64,000 nt of DNA from Scheffersomyces stipitis CBS 6054. Taxonomy: Eukaryota; Ascomycota; Pichiomycetes; Serinales; Debaryomycetaceae. Position numbers and translations under genes: made by a program. Of the stretch, positions 30,939 to 41,562 are shown piece by piece; the stretch's first letter is position 1, and each line of letters begins with the position of its first letter. Under the pieces are notes generated by a model that saw nothing but the letters and a program-made list of their open reading frames with translations, made no database searches and was not told the origin of the DNA. Where the stretch lies: contig NC_009047.1 in the NCBI RefSeq assembly GCF_000209165.1, positions 682,001 to 746,000 on the forward strand, read 5' to 3'.

Positions 30939-32724
30939 TATTGCATTACTATATGTATAGAATTTTACTAGATTAGAAATATGGGAATAGAAATTTCCCA
31001 ATATATATATGACAGCATTTGATTATACTTACTCCAGATTATGACTCTAAGGTGAAAATTTGCGTTTTTGCTATTGACAGCAGGAAACTGCTTGGATTTA
31101 TTGGCAGTATTGCGGCAATTGCAAGTGGTGTAAGGCATTTTGCAGTTGGTTGTGTGTATAGCAATAACTGGAACATAGTTAGGAAAGAACTTACGACAAC
31201 GGGAGACTTAAGCGTAGCACTCGACAAGTTATACAAAGTTGAAGAAAGTTGGAACCACTTTTTCTTCTGTTGTATACCAAAGCATGTGTGGATGTGAAAT
31301 ATCAATCTCGTATCAAAGATATACAGCTAAACAATCTCATTGCACAAAAGAAGATGTCTGCTCGCTTATTTGCTCCTGAAGGTTGCAGTCGCTGAAGCCT
31401 GCCTCTAGTGTTGAGCTAGTCACATGACCTTCACCAGCTGGCTCCGTTCTCCTCCTCCATTAGCGAAGCTCCTAACAGAGGCAGAAACAGCAGCAAAGAC
31501 CTGCTGGTCCAGTTGAAACTAGAATGGGTGCAAAAGTGTTGATAATCGTGCATTATCAGCAGCGGCTTTGTCGCTACTACAGGCGTGTGGCTGTTGAGTT
31601 GCTGTTGGTTTAAGTTTGCTGTAAAGAGCACGGCTATCAACGCTTAAGTGCGGGTTGTAGAGGGTATGAGCCTCACAGGTTTTGTGCAAAAGAGAACGAC
31701 TGGGTCACCTGACATGATGCACGCTCGTACATGCTGCAGAATCCAAAGGCCCGTACATCATGTAGGAACGCAAATGCGTGCAGATGCTTAACTATGGGGA
31801 AGAAAAGGTCAAGCAAAAGAAGGCTGCCTCAGTGCTTCACAGTAGGTAGCGGGAATGAGTTAATGCTTCCCAAAACACCCATTTAAGAATAAAGAAAAGT
31901 TCAGGGGTGCCATGAAGGGGCGGAGAAGTCCTGTGATTTTGCCCGGGTTTCTCTGTCCCAGATTTGTGCACCGGAACTCCGCCGATCTCCTCTAGATTAG
32001 CCAGAAGGATATGAGAACTACAAGAACAAGCCATGTAGAGTCAGGAAAAGTCGCGGAATGCTTGGAAATCGGGATGATGATCCAACTGTGTGCCATGAGA
32101 AAGGTAACTTGGCTTGTTAGTCTGCAGAAATCCGTTTCCAACCCTCTGAATTCTACTATTTCTTGCAATTTGGCCTAATTCTACATAAAGCCGGAGACTG
32201 TGATCCGGTCAAAGATGGAGAAGAACAAGAACCTAAATCAATTACAAAAATATTCGGAACAAGAAAAGATAAACGAGCAACGGTCATTTCACAACGACTG
32301 CGGGCATGACAGCCGTACATCTCCATTCCGAAGTTCCAGAAGGGGTTAATGTCCACGAAGTCTTCGCTGGAAGGTTTGGGTCGGAAATCAAGATTCGGGA
32401 TAAGCAGTTGATTTCGCACCCAGAACATTTAATAAGTACTTAGTAAGGAGCCACCAAAACCAGAATCTATAATTGCCATCACGAAGTGCAGCCCAAGGCC
32501 CCTAACCGGGATAAGCGAAGTGTTGAAGGTGTCAAATAGCGGCTTCATGGAACCCTTGCAACTTTTTCTTTTCTGATCTGTTCTCTTCGTTTGCAGAACA
32601 ATTGCCAGCTACTGAAATCTATCCATAGTTAAGCTAGTTGGTGGACAGCTTTGTGTATCACGTGCTATCACAACCGGTTCTCGCAATTTCTCAGTCCTAC
32701 ATCTACCAGCCCAAAGCGAACATC
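30939..32724. promoter_or_regulatory. Long divergent promoter of permease and FCR3
   Basis: 1.8 kb spacer. The section 31400-32600 looks notably GC-richer than most spacers. It contains two GATAAG sites (32399-32404, 32510-32515), the binding core of GATA nitrogen regulators, but they lie nearer FCR3 than the permease. Small ORFs here mostly start at TTG and show no domains. Confidence 0.5.
32659..32664. promoter_or_regulatory. CACGTG site before FCR3
   Basis: Context TATCACGTGCTA, 61 nt before the first ATG (32725) and 145 nt before the alternative ATG (32809). Confidence 0.45.
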
Positions 32725-33930
32725 ATGATTAATAAGACAGTTTCATTTTTCCAGGCATCTCCAGTTTTTCTTTCTCCACTGTTTGAATCCCAACTTTTGC
32801 ACATCCCTATGGCTTTCAACAACATCAACACTCAGGCGCAGCACCAGGCCTTCTGGGCTTCTACTAGTCAAGATCCGTCTACAAACCAATCTCCGGTGTA
32901 CGACGATATATATACTGGTTTGGAACTCAACCAGGAAAATATGACTTTGTTCGATAGCCAGAGTCAGCAGAACCAACACAACCCAAGTGCGTTTCAGCAG
33001 AGTCATCCTCAGCAAAATGCGTTCCAACAACAGGGACAAGGTCAGAGTCAATTTCAGAACCAGAACGATTTCATGAATTTCGGTGCCAACCAATTCCAAT
33101 CCCAGTATACCACAGTGAAGAGTGATACTCTGGCCAGTGTACTCTTTGACAACGACACGAACTTGGCTGGATCCGGGGTAGGATTTCCAGCCAGTTCCAC
33201 TAGCGACGAGCTGCTGCCTTTGGGCAAACAAGTTTTGTCGCCTGAAGGGTCGTCGACTTCCGTGGGTATCAACCTTGCACTCGATGAGAAGTTAACCAAG
33301 AAGGCTAAATCCAAGAGACAACTTTTGGACGAGCAGGACGCGATTTTGATTGCGCGCGATGATTCGGAGTTGACAGAAGACGAGCTTCAGTTGAAGCGCA
33401 AAGCGCAAAACAGAGCTGCCCAAAGAGCGTTCCGTGAGAGAAAAGAAACCAAGCTCAAGGAGTTGGAGTCCAAGTTGCTCCAGAGCGAAGACGAGAGACA
33501 GAAGTTGATGGACGAACTCGATCTGATCAGAAAACAAAACATTCTGATTCTGACTGAAAATGAGATCTTGCGCTCGCGCAAAGATGGTTCTGGGCCAGTG
33601 GCTAATGAAGCAGCGGGTAACGAAGATAAGTTCACTTTTCCCAGGACACAACTGGACTTCATCGAAGCAATGGTGCACGGCACTGTCCACAACGTCCAGC
33701 CAGATAAAATCAACAAGGTATATGTAGATTCAGGACTGAAGATCTTGGCAATGGGTGCAGTGTGGGATTACTTGCAGATCAAGACAGAAGAATTGGATCT
33801 TGACTTCGATAGTTTGGATATCACCGAGGTGATGAACAGATTGAGGGGCCACGAGAAATGTCACGGGTACGGCCCAGCCTATCCGTTGGACTTGGTGAAC
33901 CAAGCTCTTTCCGATGTGTTAGATCTCTGA
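32725..33930 (+). CDS. FCR3: bZIP transcription factor of the Yap/Fcr3 type
   Basis: 401 aa from the ATG at 32725, or 373 aa from the ATG at 32809 (MAFNNINTQ), which removes a hydrophobic leader coded by pyrimidine-rich DNA and may be the true start. The N-terminal half is Gln/Asn-rich. The basic region KRKAQNRAAQRAFRERK is of the Yap class (Q and A at the DNA-contact positions), followed by a zipper in which Leu/Ile fill the d positions. The C-terminus carries a Yap-like segment with a single cysteine, GHEKCHGYGPAYPLDLV, after MGAVWDYLQ. Fcr3 in C. albicans confers fluconazole resistance when overexpressed in S. cerevisiae; the permease-FCR3-STI1 order is as I remember it there. The 373-codon form has eight CTG codons, three of them in or next to the zipper at non-d positions, fitting serine. 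Confidence 0.85.
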   Translation: MINKTVSFFQASPVFLSPLFESQLLHIPMAFNNINTQAQHQAFWASTSQDPSTNQSPVYDDIYTGLELNQENMTLFDSQSQQNQHNPSAFQQSHPQQNAFQQQGQGQSQFQNQNDFMNFGANQFQSQYTTVKSDTLASVLFDNDTNLAGSGVGFPASSTSDELLPLGKQVLSPEGSSTSVGINLALDEKLTKKAKSKRQLLDEQDAILIARDDSELTEDELQLKRKAQNRAAQRAFRERKETKLKELESKLLQSEDERQKLMDELDLIRKQNILILTENEILRSRKDGSGPVANEAAGNEDKFTFPRTQLDFIEAMVHGTVHNVQPDKINKVYVDSGLKILAMGAVWDYLQIKTEELDLDFDSLDITEVMNRLRGHEKCHGYGPAYPLDLVNQALSDVLDL

Positions 33931-34419
33931 TGCGTTTGACGATCTCTTGTATTTTAGACTGTTTTTATACTTTTGTTTTAATTCGTTTTGGGTGTTAAGA
34001 TGAACTTGCAGTTCATTTTGATGTTTGCTGGATATACTAGTTTGGTATAATATACAACTCTTGGAGAGAAATGTAGCTTTGGCAGTGATTGGAAGTGTAT
34101 ATCCAATTGTCAAAGGAATATAGAAATAGGATATTGCTGGTATTTAGTATATTCTGTTTCTACGCTGGGCTGATATTCGGTCTTCAAATTGTAGAATTTA
34201 GACCAAAAACTACAAATTTACAAAACATTTCAAATTGATGACCATTACAACTGGAATATCTTAATAAAATATTTTTGCAAAAATTAAGATGCGAGAGCCA
34301 ATGGCTACTGGATTATACACTAGAACAATCATAGACTGCTGTTTTTCTTTACTCTAATCTGCTGCCTTATTACTTCTAGGTGTGTCTTCTGTGTTTTCGC
34401 AGCTAACTCACAATACCTC

Positions 34420-34432
34420 GAACATTCTAGAA
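34420..34432. promoter_or_regulatory. Perfect three-unit heat-shock element before STI1
   Basis: GAACATTCTAGAA fits GAAnnTTCnnGAA exactly, the Hsf1 binding site, 139-151 nt before the STI1 ATG. STI1 is heat-inducible in other yeasts, so the site fits the gene. Confidence 0.75.
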
Positions 34433-34437
34433 TGCGG

Positions 34438-34443
34438 CACGTG
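34438..34443. promoter_or_regulatory. CACGTG site before STI1
   Basis: Context GGCACGTGACAC, five bases after the heat-shock element and 128 nt before the ATG. Confidence 0.5.
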
Positions 34444-34570
34444 ACACAACTCCTCCATTTTTCACTTGAACTTCAATTTAGGAGCAGCACAAGTCCAAAT
34501 GTTTCAAATCAATTGTTTTCTTCTTTCTATTTCTTTCTAATTCTACATCTCATTCAATTAATATCTTACA

Positions 34571-36355
34571 ATGTCTGCTGACGAATACAAAGCTGAAGGA
34601 AACAAGCACTTTGCTGCCAAGGAATTTGAACAGGCTGTTGAACTGTTCACCAAAGCCATTGAAGTTTCTCCAAATCCAAACCATGTTCTATACTCCAACC
34701 GTTCAGGTGCCTATGCCTCGTTGAAGAACTTCAAGAATGCATTGGAAGACGCGGAAGAATGTGTAAAGATAAACCCTACCTGGGCTAAAGGGTTCAATCG
34801 TGTAGCTGCTGGCCATTTCGGCTTGGGCAACTTGGACGATGCCAAAGTCAACTATGAGAAGGCTCTTTCTCTCGATTCCAGCAACGCAATGGCTAAAGAA
34901 GGCTTGAAGTCGGTTGAAAATGCTATTCAATCTAAGAGAGCTCAACCTGACATGGGATTAGGATCCATGTTCAACGATCCCAACTTGATCACCAAATTGA
35001 AGAGTAACCCCAAGACGGCAGAGATGATGAACGATCCAGCTCTTGTAGCTAAAGTCCTTAAGTTCCAAAGCAACCCTCAATCAATGAACCCTACGGAATT
35101 CTTGTCTGACCAACGTATGATGACCATTATGGCTGTTTTGATGGGAATCGACTTAAACATGCCAGATATGCCAGAGCCTCCAGCTGCTTCTTCTGCTTCA
35201 GCATCTGAAGATGCTTCCGCCTCCGCTGCTACTGATTCTGCTCCCAAGGCCGAAGAGCCAAAAGCTAAGGAGGTACCAAAGCCCACAGAAGAACCAAAGA
35301 CTAAGGAAGAGCCAAAAGCAGAAGAGCCCGAAGATGTTACTATGGCTGAACCAGAAGAAAACACAAAGGAACTTGCTGACAAGGCTAAAGCTGAGGGTAA
35401 TGCCTTATACAAACAGAGAAAGTTCGATGAAGCCATTGCTGCCTACAATAGAGCCTGGGATACCCACAAGGATATCACTTACTTAAACAACAGAGCTGCT
35501 GCCGAGTTTGAAAAAGGCGATTACGATGAAACTATCAAGACCTGTAACGAAGCCATTGAACAAGGCAGAGAAGTTAGAGCTGACTACAAGATCATTGCTA
35601 AGTCGTTCGCCAGATTGGGTAATGCCTACTTGAAGAAGGAAGATTTGGAAAATGCCGTTAAATACTTTGACAAGTCTTTAACTGAACACAGAACCCCTGA
35701 TGTTTTGAACAAATTAAGAGCAACCCAAAGAGAAATCAAAATAAGAGAAGCAAACTCGTACGTTGATCCAGAAAAGGCCGAAGCTGCTAGGTTAGAAGGT
35801 AAAGAATACTTTACCAAGGGGGACTGGCCAAATGCGGTTAAGGCTTATACTGAAATGGTTAAGAGAGCTCCGGAAGATGCCAGAGGCTATTCCAACAGAG
35901 CCGCTGCTTTGGCCAAGTTGTTGTCTTTCCCAGATGCTGTTGAAGACTGTAACAAGGCAATTGAGAAAGATCCATCTTTCATTAGAGCATATATCAGGAA
36001 GGCCAATGCCCAGTTGGCCATGAGAGAATATGCCCAGGTAATGGAAACTCTTAACGTAGCACGTGAAAAGGACTTAGCATTAGGTGAAGGCAAGAACGTT
36101 TCTGAAATTGACCAGTTGTTCAACAAAGCCGCATCCCAACGTTTCCAAGCAATTGAAGGTGAAACTGCTGAACAGACAATGGAAAGAGTCTCTAGGGACC
36201 CGGAAATTGTTTCTATATTGCAAGACCCAGTTATGCAAGGAATTTTGGGTCAAGCCAGAGAGAATCCAGCTGCCTTGCAAGATCACATGAAGAACCCAGA
36301 AGTCAGCAAGAAGATCAACATGTTGATTGCTGCTGGTGTTATTCGTACAAGATAA
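34571..36355 (+). CDS. STI1: Hsp70/Hsp90 co-chaperone Sti1 (Hop)
   Basis: 594-aa protein, full length. Three TPR blocks are visible: TPR1 at about 1-110 (NKHFAAKEFEQAVELFTKAI, then VLYSNRSGAYASL), TPR2A at about 265-375 (GNALYKQRKFDEAIAAYNRA), and TPR2B at about 395-505 (YSNRAAALAKLLSFPDAVED). Each has the N and K residues that clamp the EEVD tails of Hsp70 and Hsp90. The two DP domains with Asp-Pro repeats follow at about 130-190 (MMNDPALVAKV) and 535-590 (VMQGILGQARENPAALQ). A Pro/Lys/Glu-rich linker of about 40 residues (EEPKAKEVPKPTEEPKTKEE) separates DP1 from TPR2A. Sti1 hands client proteins from Hsp70 to Hsp90 in the cytosol. It is convergent with the HAL9-type gene. Confidence 0.97.
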   Translation: MSADEYKAEGNKHFAAKEFEQAVELFTKAIEVSPNPNHVLYSNRSGAYASLKNFKNALEDAEECVKINPTWAKGFNRVAAGHFGLGNLDDAKVNYEKALSLDSSNAMAKEGLKSVENAIQSKRAQPDMGLGSMFNDPNLITKLKSNPKTAEMMNDPALVAKVLKFQSNPQSMNPTEFLSDQRMMTIMAVLMGIDLNMPDMPEPPAASSASASEDASASAATDSAPKAEEPKAKEVPKPTEEPKTKEEPKAEEPEDVTMAEPEENTKELADKAKAEGNALYKQRKFDEAIAAYNRAWDTHKDITYLNNRAAAEFEKGDYDETIKTCNEAIEQGREVRADYKIIAKSFARLGNAYLKKEDLENAVKYFDKSLTEHRTPDVLNKLRATQREIKIREANSYVDPEKAEAARLEGKEYFTKGDWPNAVKAYTEMVKRAPEDARGYSNRAAALAKLLSFPDAVEDCNKAIEKDPSFIRAYIRKANAQLAMREYAQVMETLNVAREKDLALGEGKNVSEIDQLFNKAASQRFQAIEGETAEQTMERVSRDPEIVSILQDPVMQGILGQARENPAALQDHMKNPEVSKKINMLIAAGVIRTR

Positions 36356-36575
36356 GCCTTTGGGCCATACATATGGTATTCACGATGTACCATTTACAAT
36401 GTAAATACGAATTGGTTACTAAATAATTGATTACAATGTCTTTATACTACTAGATTATTATTAGCCAGAACTATATATACTTCGTATAGTATATTATATA
36501 GTTCCTTTATATTATTAATTCATATTAGAATAGCTGATTTAACATTGGAAGCTAGTATCCAAATATACATCTGGT

Positions 36576-39500
36576 TCATATACCCAAGTTATTGTCAAAG
36601 AAGAAATTAGGCAAGCTGTTCATTTGCGTGTAGAACAACGACGATATGCCATCGTCATTATGTGACTCCGGGAACATATCCGAGCCATTATTGATGAAAT
36701 TCGCATTGAGATCCCCATTTATGGAGTTGTCGCCATTGATGGAATTGTCAAAAAGTGGAGCAGATTCCATTGATCTATGATGAGGGAGCATTCCTACAGT
36801 ACCAGAATTCGATAATTGCTGTGTCTGCTGTTGTAAGCGGCTTGGAGTACGTTGAACGTTAAACGCGTTTTCAGAAGGTGATGCACGCATAGGCAAATCG
36901 CTAGGGTGCAAAATGTTAGACAACGCTGGATTGTAACTCGGAGAAAACGTAATTGGACTATTTGCCGAAGGACTAACACCGAATTGTCTTTGCTGAGAGG
37001 TGTTAGCATTCTGGAGAGACGAGGAAACTGGAGTTGGTATACCTCCACCAGGAGTCCACACCGTCCTTCCAGGAGCTCCAGCATGGCTACTGTTTGAGCC
37101 ACTCATGGAATTACTAGCAGAAAAATTTTGGCTATTGGTAAAGGGCGAAAATCCGAATACACTGGAAACTTTGGAATTAAACTCGGCTCTATCTTTGAAG
37201 ATATCTGGGAACATCTTTTTAGCACTGTCCAAATGACGTTGTAATTTTTCATCACCGTTAAGAACTGATATCTTGGTTGTTTGTTCATAGAACTTAATAA
37301 CAATCTTAAGCATCAATTTGATAATTAACGAGACTACAAGATCCTTCTTGGAGTAGATTTTGAACCTACTCTTTCCTTCCACGTGAGAATTTTTCTTACT
37401 GGAAAAGAAGTTCATTGAGCAATCAATCAATAGCTTGAGATCACTGTATGACTCAGGTAAGTTTGGATGGTTCAAAATTGCAGCTGCTAAACACAAAAAA
37501 GCGGAAACAGGGAAAAACAAGATCCAATAATAATACGAGACACCCGTGTTTTCACGGTTAAGCTGTCTTACCAAGACCAAAATCGTACGAGCTGAATCCA
37601 AATGCAAGTTTCTAAACTTCATGCTGGACGAATTGTCCAATTCTTCAGCATTAACCATGGTAGGAAGTCTGTTCATCACCATCAAGTGGAAGAAGAATGT
37701 GATTTGAACTGCGATCACAGTCTCCCTTCTGTAATAAGGCATCGTGTCTGGAATGAAACTGAACTCAGGGTCGTTGAAAAACCGAGGACGATCTGCTTCA
37801 TGCATAGACGAAGCAAGTTCAAACATCTCGTTGTTCAAGTCGTTCAATGTATCGGCTACCTTTTGAATAGTTTCATTTTCTACTGAAGCAACGAAAAGCT
37901 TAGTGTACGACTTGGATCTGATTCTGGTAAGCAACAAGAAGTACAAGTGGTATGTGAGGGGATCATCTGCTCTTCCAATAATCGAAAGCATCTGCTTGGA
38001 TAATGACATGTTTACATCAATATTCATCAATTGCTTGTCATTAACTTTGTGTTTCATCTTCAACATGCAGAAACGCATCAAGTCTTCGTCGTTATTAGCA
38101 GTGACATCATTAGCATTAATCAAAGGCGGCTTTCCACCTCTGAAACAAATCTCCATATCGAAATAGTGGCAGAACATCCAGATCTTTCTTCTTTTGTGTT
38201 GCTCTTCAAACTCCAAGTCTTCGTATGTTTCAGCTCTATGCAATCCTATCTCTTGGGCATACCTTATAGCAACGGAACTCAACATATAGTTGACATGACT
38301 GGTCAACCAGTCCATCTCTATGTACATAATCAAAAGCAAAATCCCTTCAATAGTGGTAATACCATCACTGATCACAGACACTCTGTGGTAGTAGTAAATA
38401 GCATCGTCAAATAACGTATTCTGCCAGCTCAACAATTCATCATCGGAAAGCAGAATTTCACTGGACTGTGTCTGCTCTTTGCCCACAGGAGTGCTCTTGA
38501 GGGATGGGGCTGATTCCAAATTTATTCTCGAACTGATACACAAAAGTAAGCCTGCTGTCATGATCAAGTATTCAGACAACTTAAACTTCTTTCTCTTACT
38601 ATGGTTAGGTTCTCTAAAATTGTTGTAGTACTCCTCAAAGTAGCCTCGCATTTCGCTTTGTTCGCAAAGAGAATTGATATCGTTGACATCTTTGTAGTGA
38701 GTGTCGATAAAATCGAACACTAGTTTAGAGTTTTCGGGGAATGGGTTCTCTAGCAATCTTCGACGGCCCTTACTGTCAATGAGAGGGGGGTCTATCCATT
38801 TAAGCATAAAAGTCTTAAACTTGGAATAAAATACAATGGGCACGTTTTTAATTGGTGTGATTAGATCTTCGCCTTCTGTACCTAATGTACGCTCTATCCA
38901 TGCCAAAGACTTGTCAGAGAAGATACACATCATAGAATGGATTCCAAAATATTGTTCTAAAGTACGGTTGTTCAAGAGGATCTTAGTCTTGGAGCTTGAA
39001 CTCTGCGTGGAAGCTGCTGTGGAGGAATCTTTGGAAGACAGTATTGGTTCTGCTTTGCTCTTGCTCGACAGTTCTTTTAAGTTGTGTTGAGAAGAGTCTC
39101 TTGCATGTTCATGTTCGTCGTCTTCTTCTTCTTCGTCATCTTCTTCGTCATCGTCATCGTCCTCATCTTCAGTTTCAGAAGTTGTACGGTCTAAATCGTT
39201 TTCTTGTTCGTCTACTGTGTTATTCTCATTCTCGTCCTCGGACTCAGACTCAGCAGAACTTCTTAGATGTTTTCCGTTTTCTACCTGATTTCGATTAGAA
39301 ATCTCATCAATGACATTTGAATATGTTTTGTTTGTATTGTTTGAGGAAGACATGGACGCTAATGGGGCTACAGGTACTACCCTGGTGATATCCTCTAATT
39401 TGTCTGTGAGTCTGATGATGACATTCTCAAGAGTAGACAAACGAGTATCTAGAACTTCGATCGTCCTTGTCTTTGAGTTACGTTTTAAGCCGTCCTTCTT

Positions 39501-39716
39501 GTCGCCAGACTTGAGTGGTTTCATTTTCTTCTTTACTGGTCTTTCTTTATAATGACAATTGCGTTCCTTAGCCAGTGAGCAGTTCCCACACGGCAAGTTG
39601 CCATCACATTTGATCTTTTTCCTTCGACAATGATCACAGGCGACTCTTATTCTCTTTTTCAGAGACTTGGAATCCACTTCTGAATGAAACGAAATTTCGG
39701 TAGGTATTTCAGACAT
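36576..39716 (-). CDS. HAL9: Zn2Cys6 transcription factor, HAL9 position
   Basis: 1046-aa zinc-cluster regulator. The binuclear cluster is at 27-54 with cysteines C27, C30, C37, C43, C46 and C54, preceded by KKRIRVACDHCRRKKIKCDG. An unusually acidic run follows (about 160-205, nearly all Asp/Glu). The middle contains the fungal transcription-factor regulatory domain (about 390-720), with the motif IEGILLLIMYIEMDWLTSHV and the HKRRKIWMFCHYFDMEICFR block typical of this class. The C-terminal 200 residues are Ser/Asn-rich and end in SLPNFFFDNNLGI, probably an activation domain. It resembles the 902-aa gene next to it, so the pair are tandem paralogues. In C. albicans the corresponding pair beside STI1 is, as I recall, HAL9 then TAC1, a multidrug-pump activator. 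The symbol rests on position and is not certain. Confidence 0.85.
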   Translation of the reverse strand: MSEIPTEISFHSEVDSKSLKKRIRVACDHCRRKKIKCDGNLPCGNCSLAKERNCHYKERPVKKKMKPLKSGDKKDGLKRNSKTRTIEVLDTRLSTLENVIIRLTDKLEDITRVVPVAPLASMSSSNNTNKTYSNVIDEISNRNQVENGKHLRSSAESESEDENENNTVDEQENDLDRTTSETEDEDDDDDEEDDEEEEDDEHEHARDSSQHNLKELSSKSKAEPILSSKDSSTAASTQSSSSKTKILLNNRTLEQYFGIHSMMCIFSDKSLAWIERTLGTEGEDLITPIKNVPIVFYSKFKTFMLKWIDPPLIDSKGRRRLLENPFPENSKLVFDFIDTHYKDVNDINSLCEQSEMRGYFEEYYNNFREPNHSKRKKFKLSEYLIMTAGLLLCISSRINLESAPSLKSTPVGKEQTQSSEILLSDDELLSWQNTLFDDAIYYYHRVSVISDGITTIEGILLLIMYIEMDWLTSHVNYMLSSVAIRYAQEIGLHRAETYEDLEFEEQHKRRKIWMFCHYFDMEICFRGGKPPLINANDVTANNDEDLMRFCMLKMKHKVNDKQLMNIDVNMSLSKQMLSIIGRADDPLTYHLYFLLLTRIRSKSYTKLFVASVENETIQKVADTLNDLNNEMFELASSMHEADRPRFFNDPEFSFIPDTMPYYRRETVIAVQITFFFHLMVMNRLPTMVNAEELDNSSSMKFRNLHLDSARTILVLVRQLNRENTGVSYYYWILFFPVSAFLCLAAAILNHPNLPESYSDLKLLIDCSMNFFSSKKNSHVEGKSRFKIYSKKDLVVSLIIKLMLKIVIKFYEQTTKISVLNGDEKLQRHLDSAKKMFPDIFKDRAEFNSKVSSVFGFSPFTNSQNFSASNSMSGSNSSHAGAPGRTVWTPGGGIPTPVSSSLQNANTSQQRQFGVSPSANSPITFSPSYNPALSNILHPSDLPMRASPSENAFNVQRTPSRLQQQTQQLSNSGTVGMLPHHRSMESAPLFDNSINGDNSINGDLNANFINNGSDMFPESHNDDGISSLFYTQMNSLPNFFFDNNLGI

Positions 39717-41562
39717 GATTGTTAAGGAGAACAGTCAACAGTTAGTTAAATAAATGCTCCGGAAGAGTGATAGGTATTAGTGATAATAGTGATATTAGAG
39801 TAGTCAGTGAGATGATAATTATGACTTTAGCGGTATTGTGCTATTATGATATTAGGATAGGATGACTCAATTACTAAATTATGTAGTAATCTTATTAATA
39901 AAGATGGAGTTAAATGGAAATAAGATGCTTGCACATTCAACAGTCCAAGGTCAAACGGATATGGTACAGCGAGCCTCTGGTATAGGTATTATGGGCCGAG
40001 GCAACGGAGGGTTTGATACAACTGCCAGGATGAAAAATGGGGATTTGTTGTTCAAAGGTCCACTTGGCTGTGAATATTACAAGGAAGAGCACCTGAAAAA
40101 AAGATGCGCTAAGTTAACAGTGCACTAACAGAGACAGCTCAAAGCGAAGGAGTTCCTAAACAAACTTATATTAGAAAGCCGAATATACCCAGGTAGGTCT
40201 GATACGCTGGAGCTGCTGGTGTGCAAAGGGTCCACAAAATTCTAAAACCGAAAACAGGGAATACTGCTATATATGTTTTAGTGATTGCCACAGCCTTTCG
40301 TGTCTAAGTATTAGAGCCGGTATGCAGATTAGCCTAGTAGATAATAGGCCGTGGTTGCACTTTTAAGTTGGAAGAATAGAGAATTTAGAGATTTTAGAGG
40401 CTATTCACATCTACAGACACTTACGGAAGTCGAGAGACTTTCAGCAATAGTATATTGAACAGTGGTGGTATATCCGGAGCTAGATCAACGACAGTTTAAG
40501 TAGGTTGGTCTTGCCAGACTTTGAAAGCACAGTGGAAAATTGCACTTCCCTCTGGTTTACACAGGTAGGCGTATACGAGGTTATGTAAACCGGAAGTACC
40601 ACGACGACTTCTAGCCGTGAATGGGGAAGGAAGTAAGTCGGCAGAAGCAGAAATCACAAGCAAAGCTTGATGTCGGGTTTAGTGCAACTAAGCGGGGGGG
40701 TTTCAACACCTGCCAGCTAGATAGTGGTTCTACTTCAGATGTCAGGATCCGTTCTGGCATCTCACACGCAGGGCATCTCGTACGCTCAGATCCAGACTTG
40801 GCCGAAGCAATTTTAAACCCGCTTTTCTATTAGTGGATCAAAATTTTGCACCCGCACCTGTATTGCGTCGGCTTGACCTAAATAATACCTTATTATCTCG
40901 GCTCTTCAATGTGATTGAATCAAAACACCGAATTGTCGACCTTTGAGTCTGCAAAAATGGTGGCCATATGGTCCGTGTTCCGTGTTCTTGTTGAATATTG
41001 AATACGTTTTTGCTGTTTTTGGTGGCCTCGTTTTTTCTGTCTTTCTCCCTCTGCAACACGTTGTGGAAAAAAGGATCCAGTTCACCACAGAATGCCTCAA
41101 GTCACTTTAAGGTTGTCTAACACCAATTGGCCAGTGAGCCGATTTTCAAGTGTGCCTGTCATTCATCTGTCTATAATCTCCGAGCTTAGCCTCCATTGAA
41201 ACTGGATACATTTCCTTTTGTTATTAGTTCGGATACCGGGTCCAACTCTCTCCCGAGAACTTATCTATCCGGATTCATTTGGGCAAGTTGCAGCATGCAC
41301 TCCAGATATATTATTCGAATTGCAGCCGCTGTGTCTACAGACAAGAAACGGTCAAGCAATCTGGATCGTGGAATCTGCTGACATTTTAGACCCTTCCCCT
41401 TAGTCATACCTTTTCCATGAAACTCCTATTTCCGTTCTACGTCTAGTTTTGCATCCAATTACATATTTTGCGAAGCTAACAAAGTGCAATCGATTGGTAT
41501 TTACATGTATAGACACTTCACTAGTATCTACTCTTGTTCTCTCATCGCTTCGTATATACAAT
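39717..41562. promoter_or_regulatory. HAL9-type gene upstream region (1.85 kb)
   Basis: Both flanking genes are on the minus strand, so this is promoter of the HAL9-type gene with a short 3' end of the TAC1-type gene. Several ORFs of 60-90 codons lack domains. No repeat or RNA gene was recognised. Confidence 0.5.

Larger units (their letters stand above)
33931..34570. promoter_or_regulatory. FCR3 3' region and STI1 promoter
   Basis: 640-nt spacer between two plus-strand genes. The STI1-proximal 150 nt hold a heat-shock element and a CACGTG site; the last 60 nt are strongly pyrimidine-rich (TTTCTTCTTTC type), usual for a yeast 5' UTR. Confidence 0.55.

Noticed and set aside
31022..31036. U1 snRNA 5'-end-like string ATACTTACT
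   Set aside because: Only eight bases match the U1 5' end and the following sequence does not continue as U1.
26701..31714. 12-mer TGTCAGGTGACC near 26701 and its reverse complement near 31703
   Set aside because: A 12-base match between two points in a 64-kb window is expected many times by chance, so it is not evidence for flanking inverted repeats of the mating-type locus.
39862..40128. 88-codon ATG ORF upstream of the HAL9-type gene
   Set aside because: No domain, ordinary AT-rich promoter context, no sign of splicing or conserved pattern.
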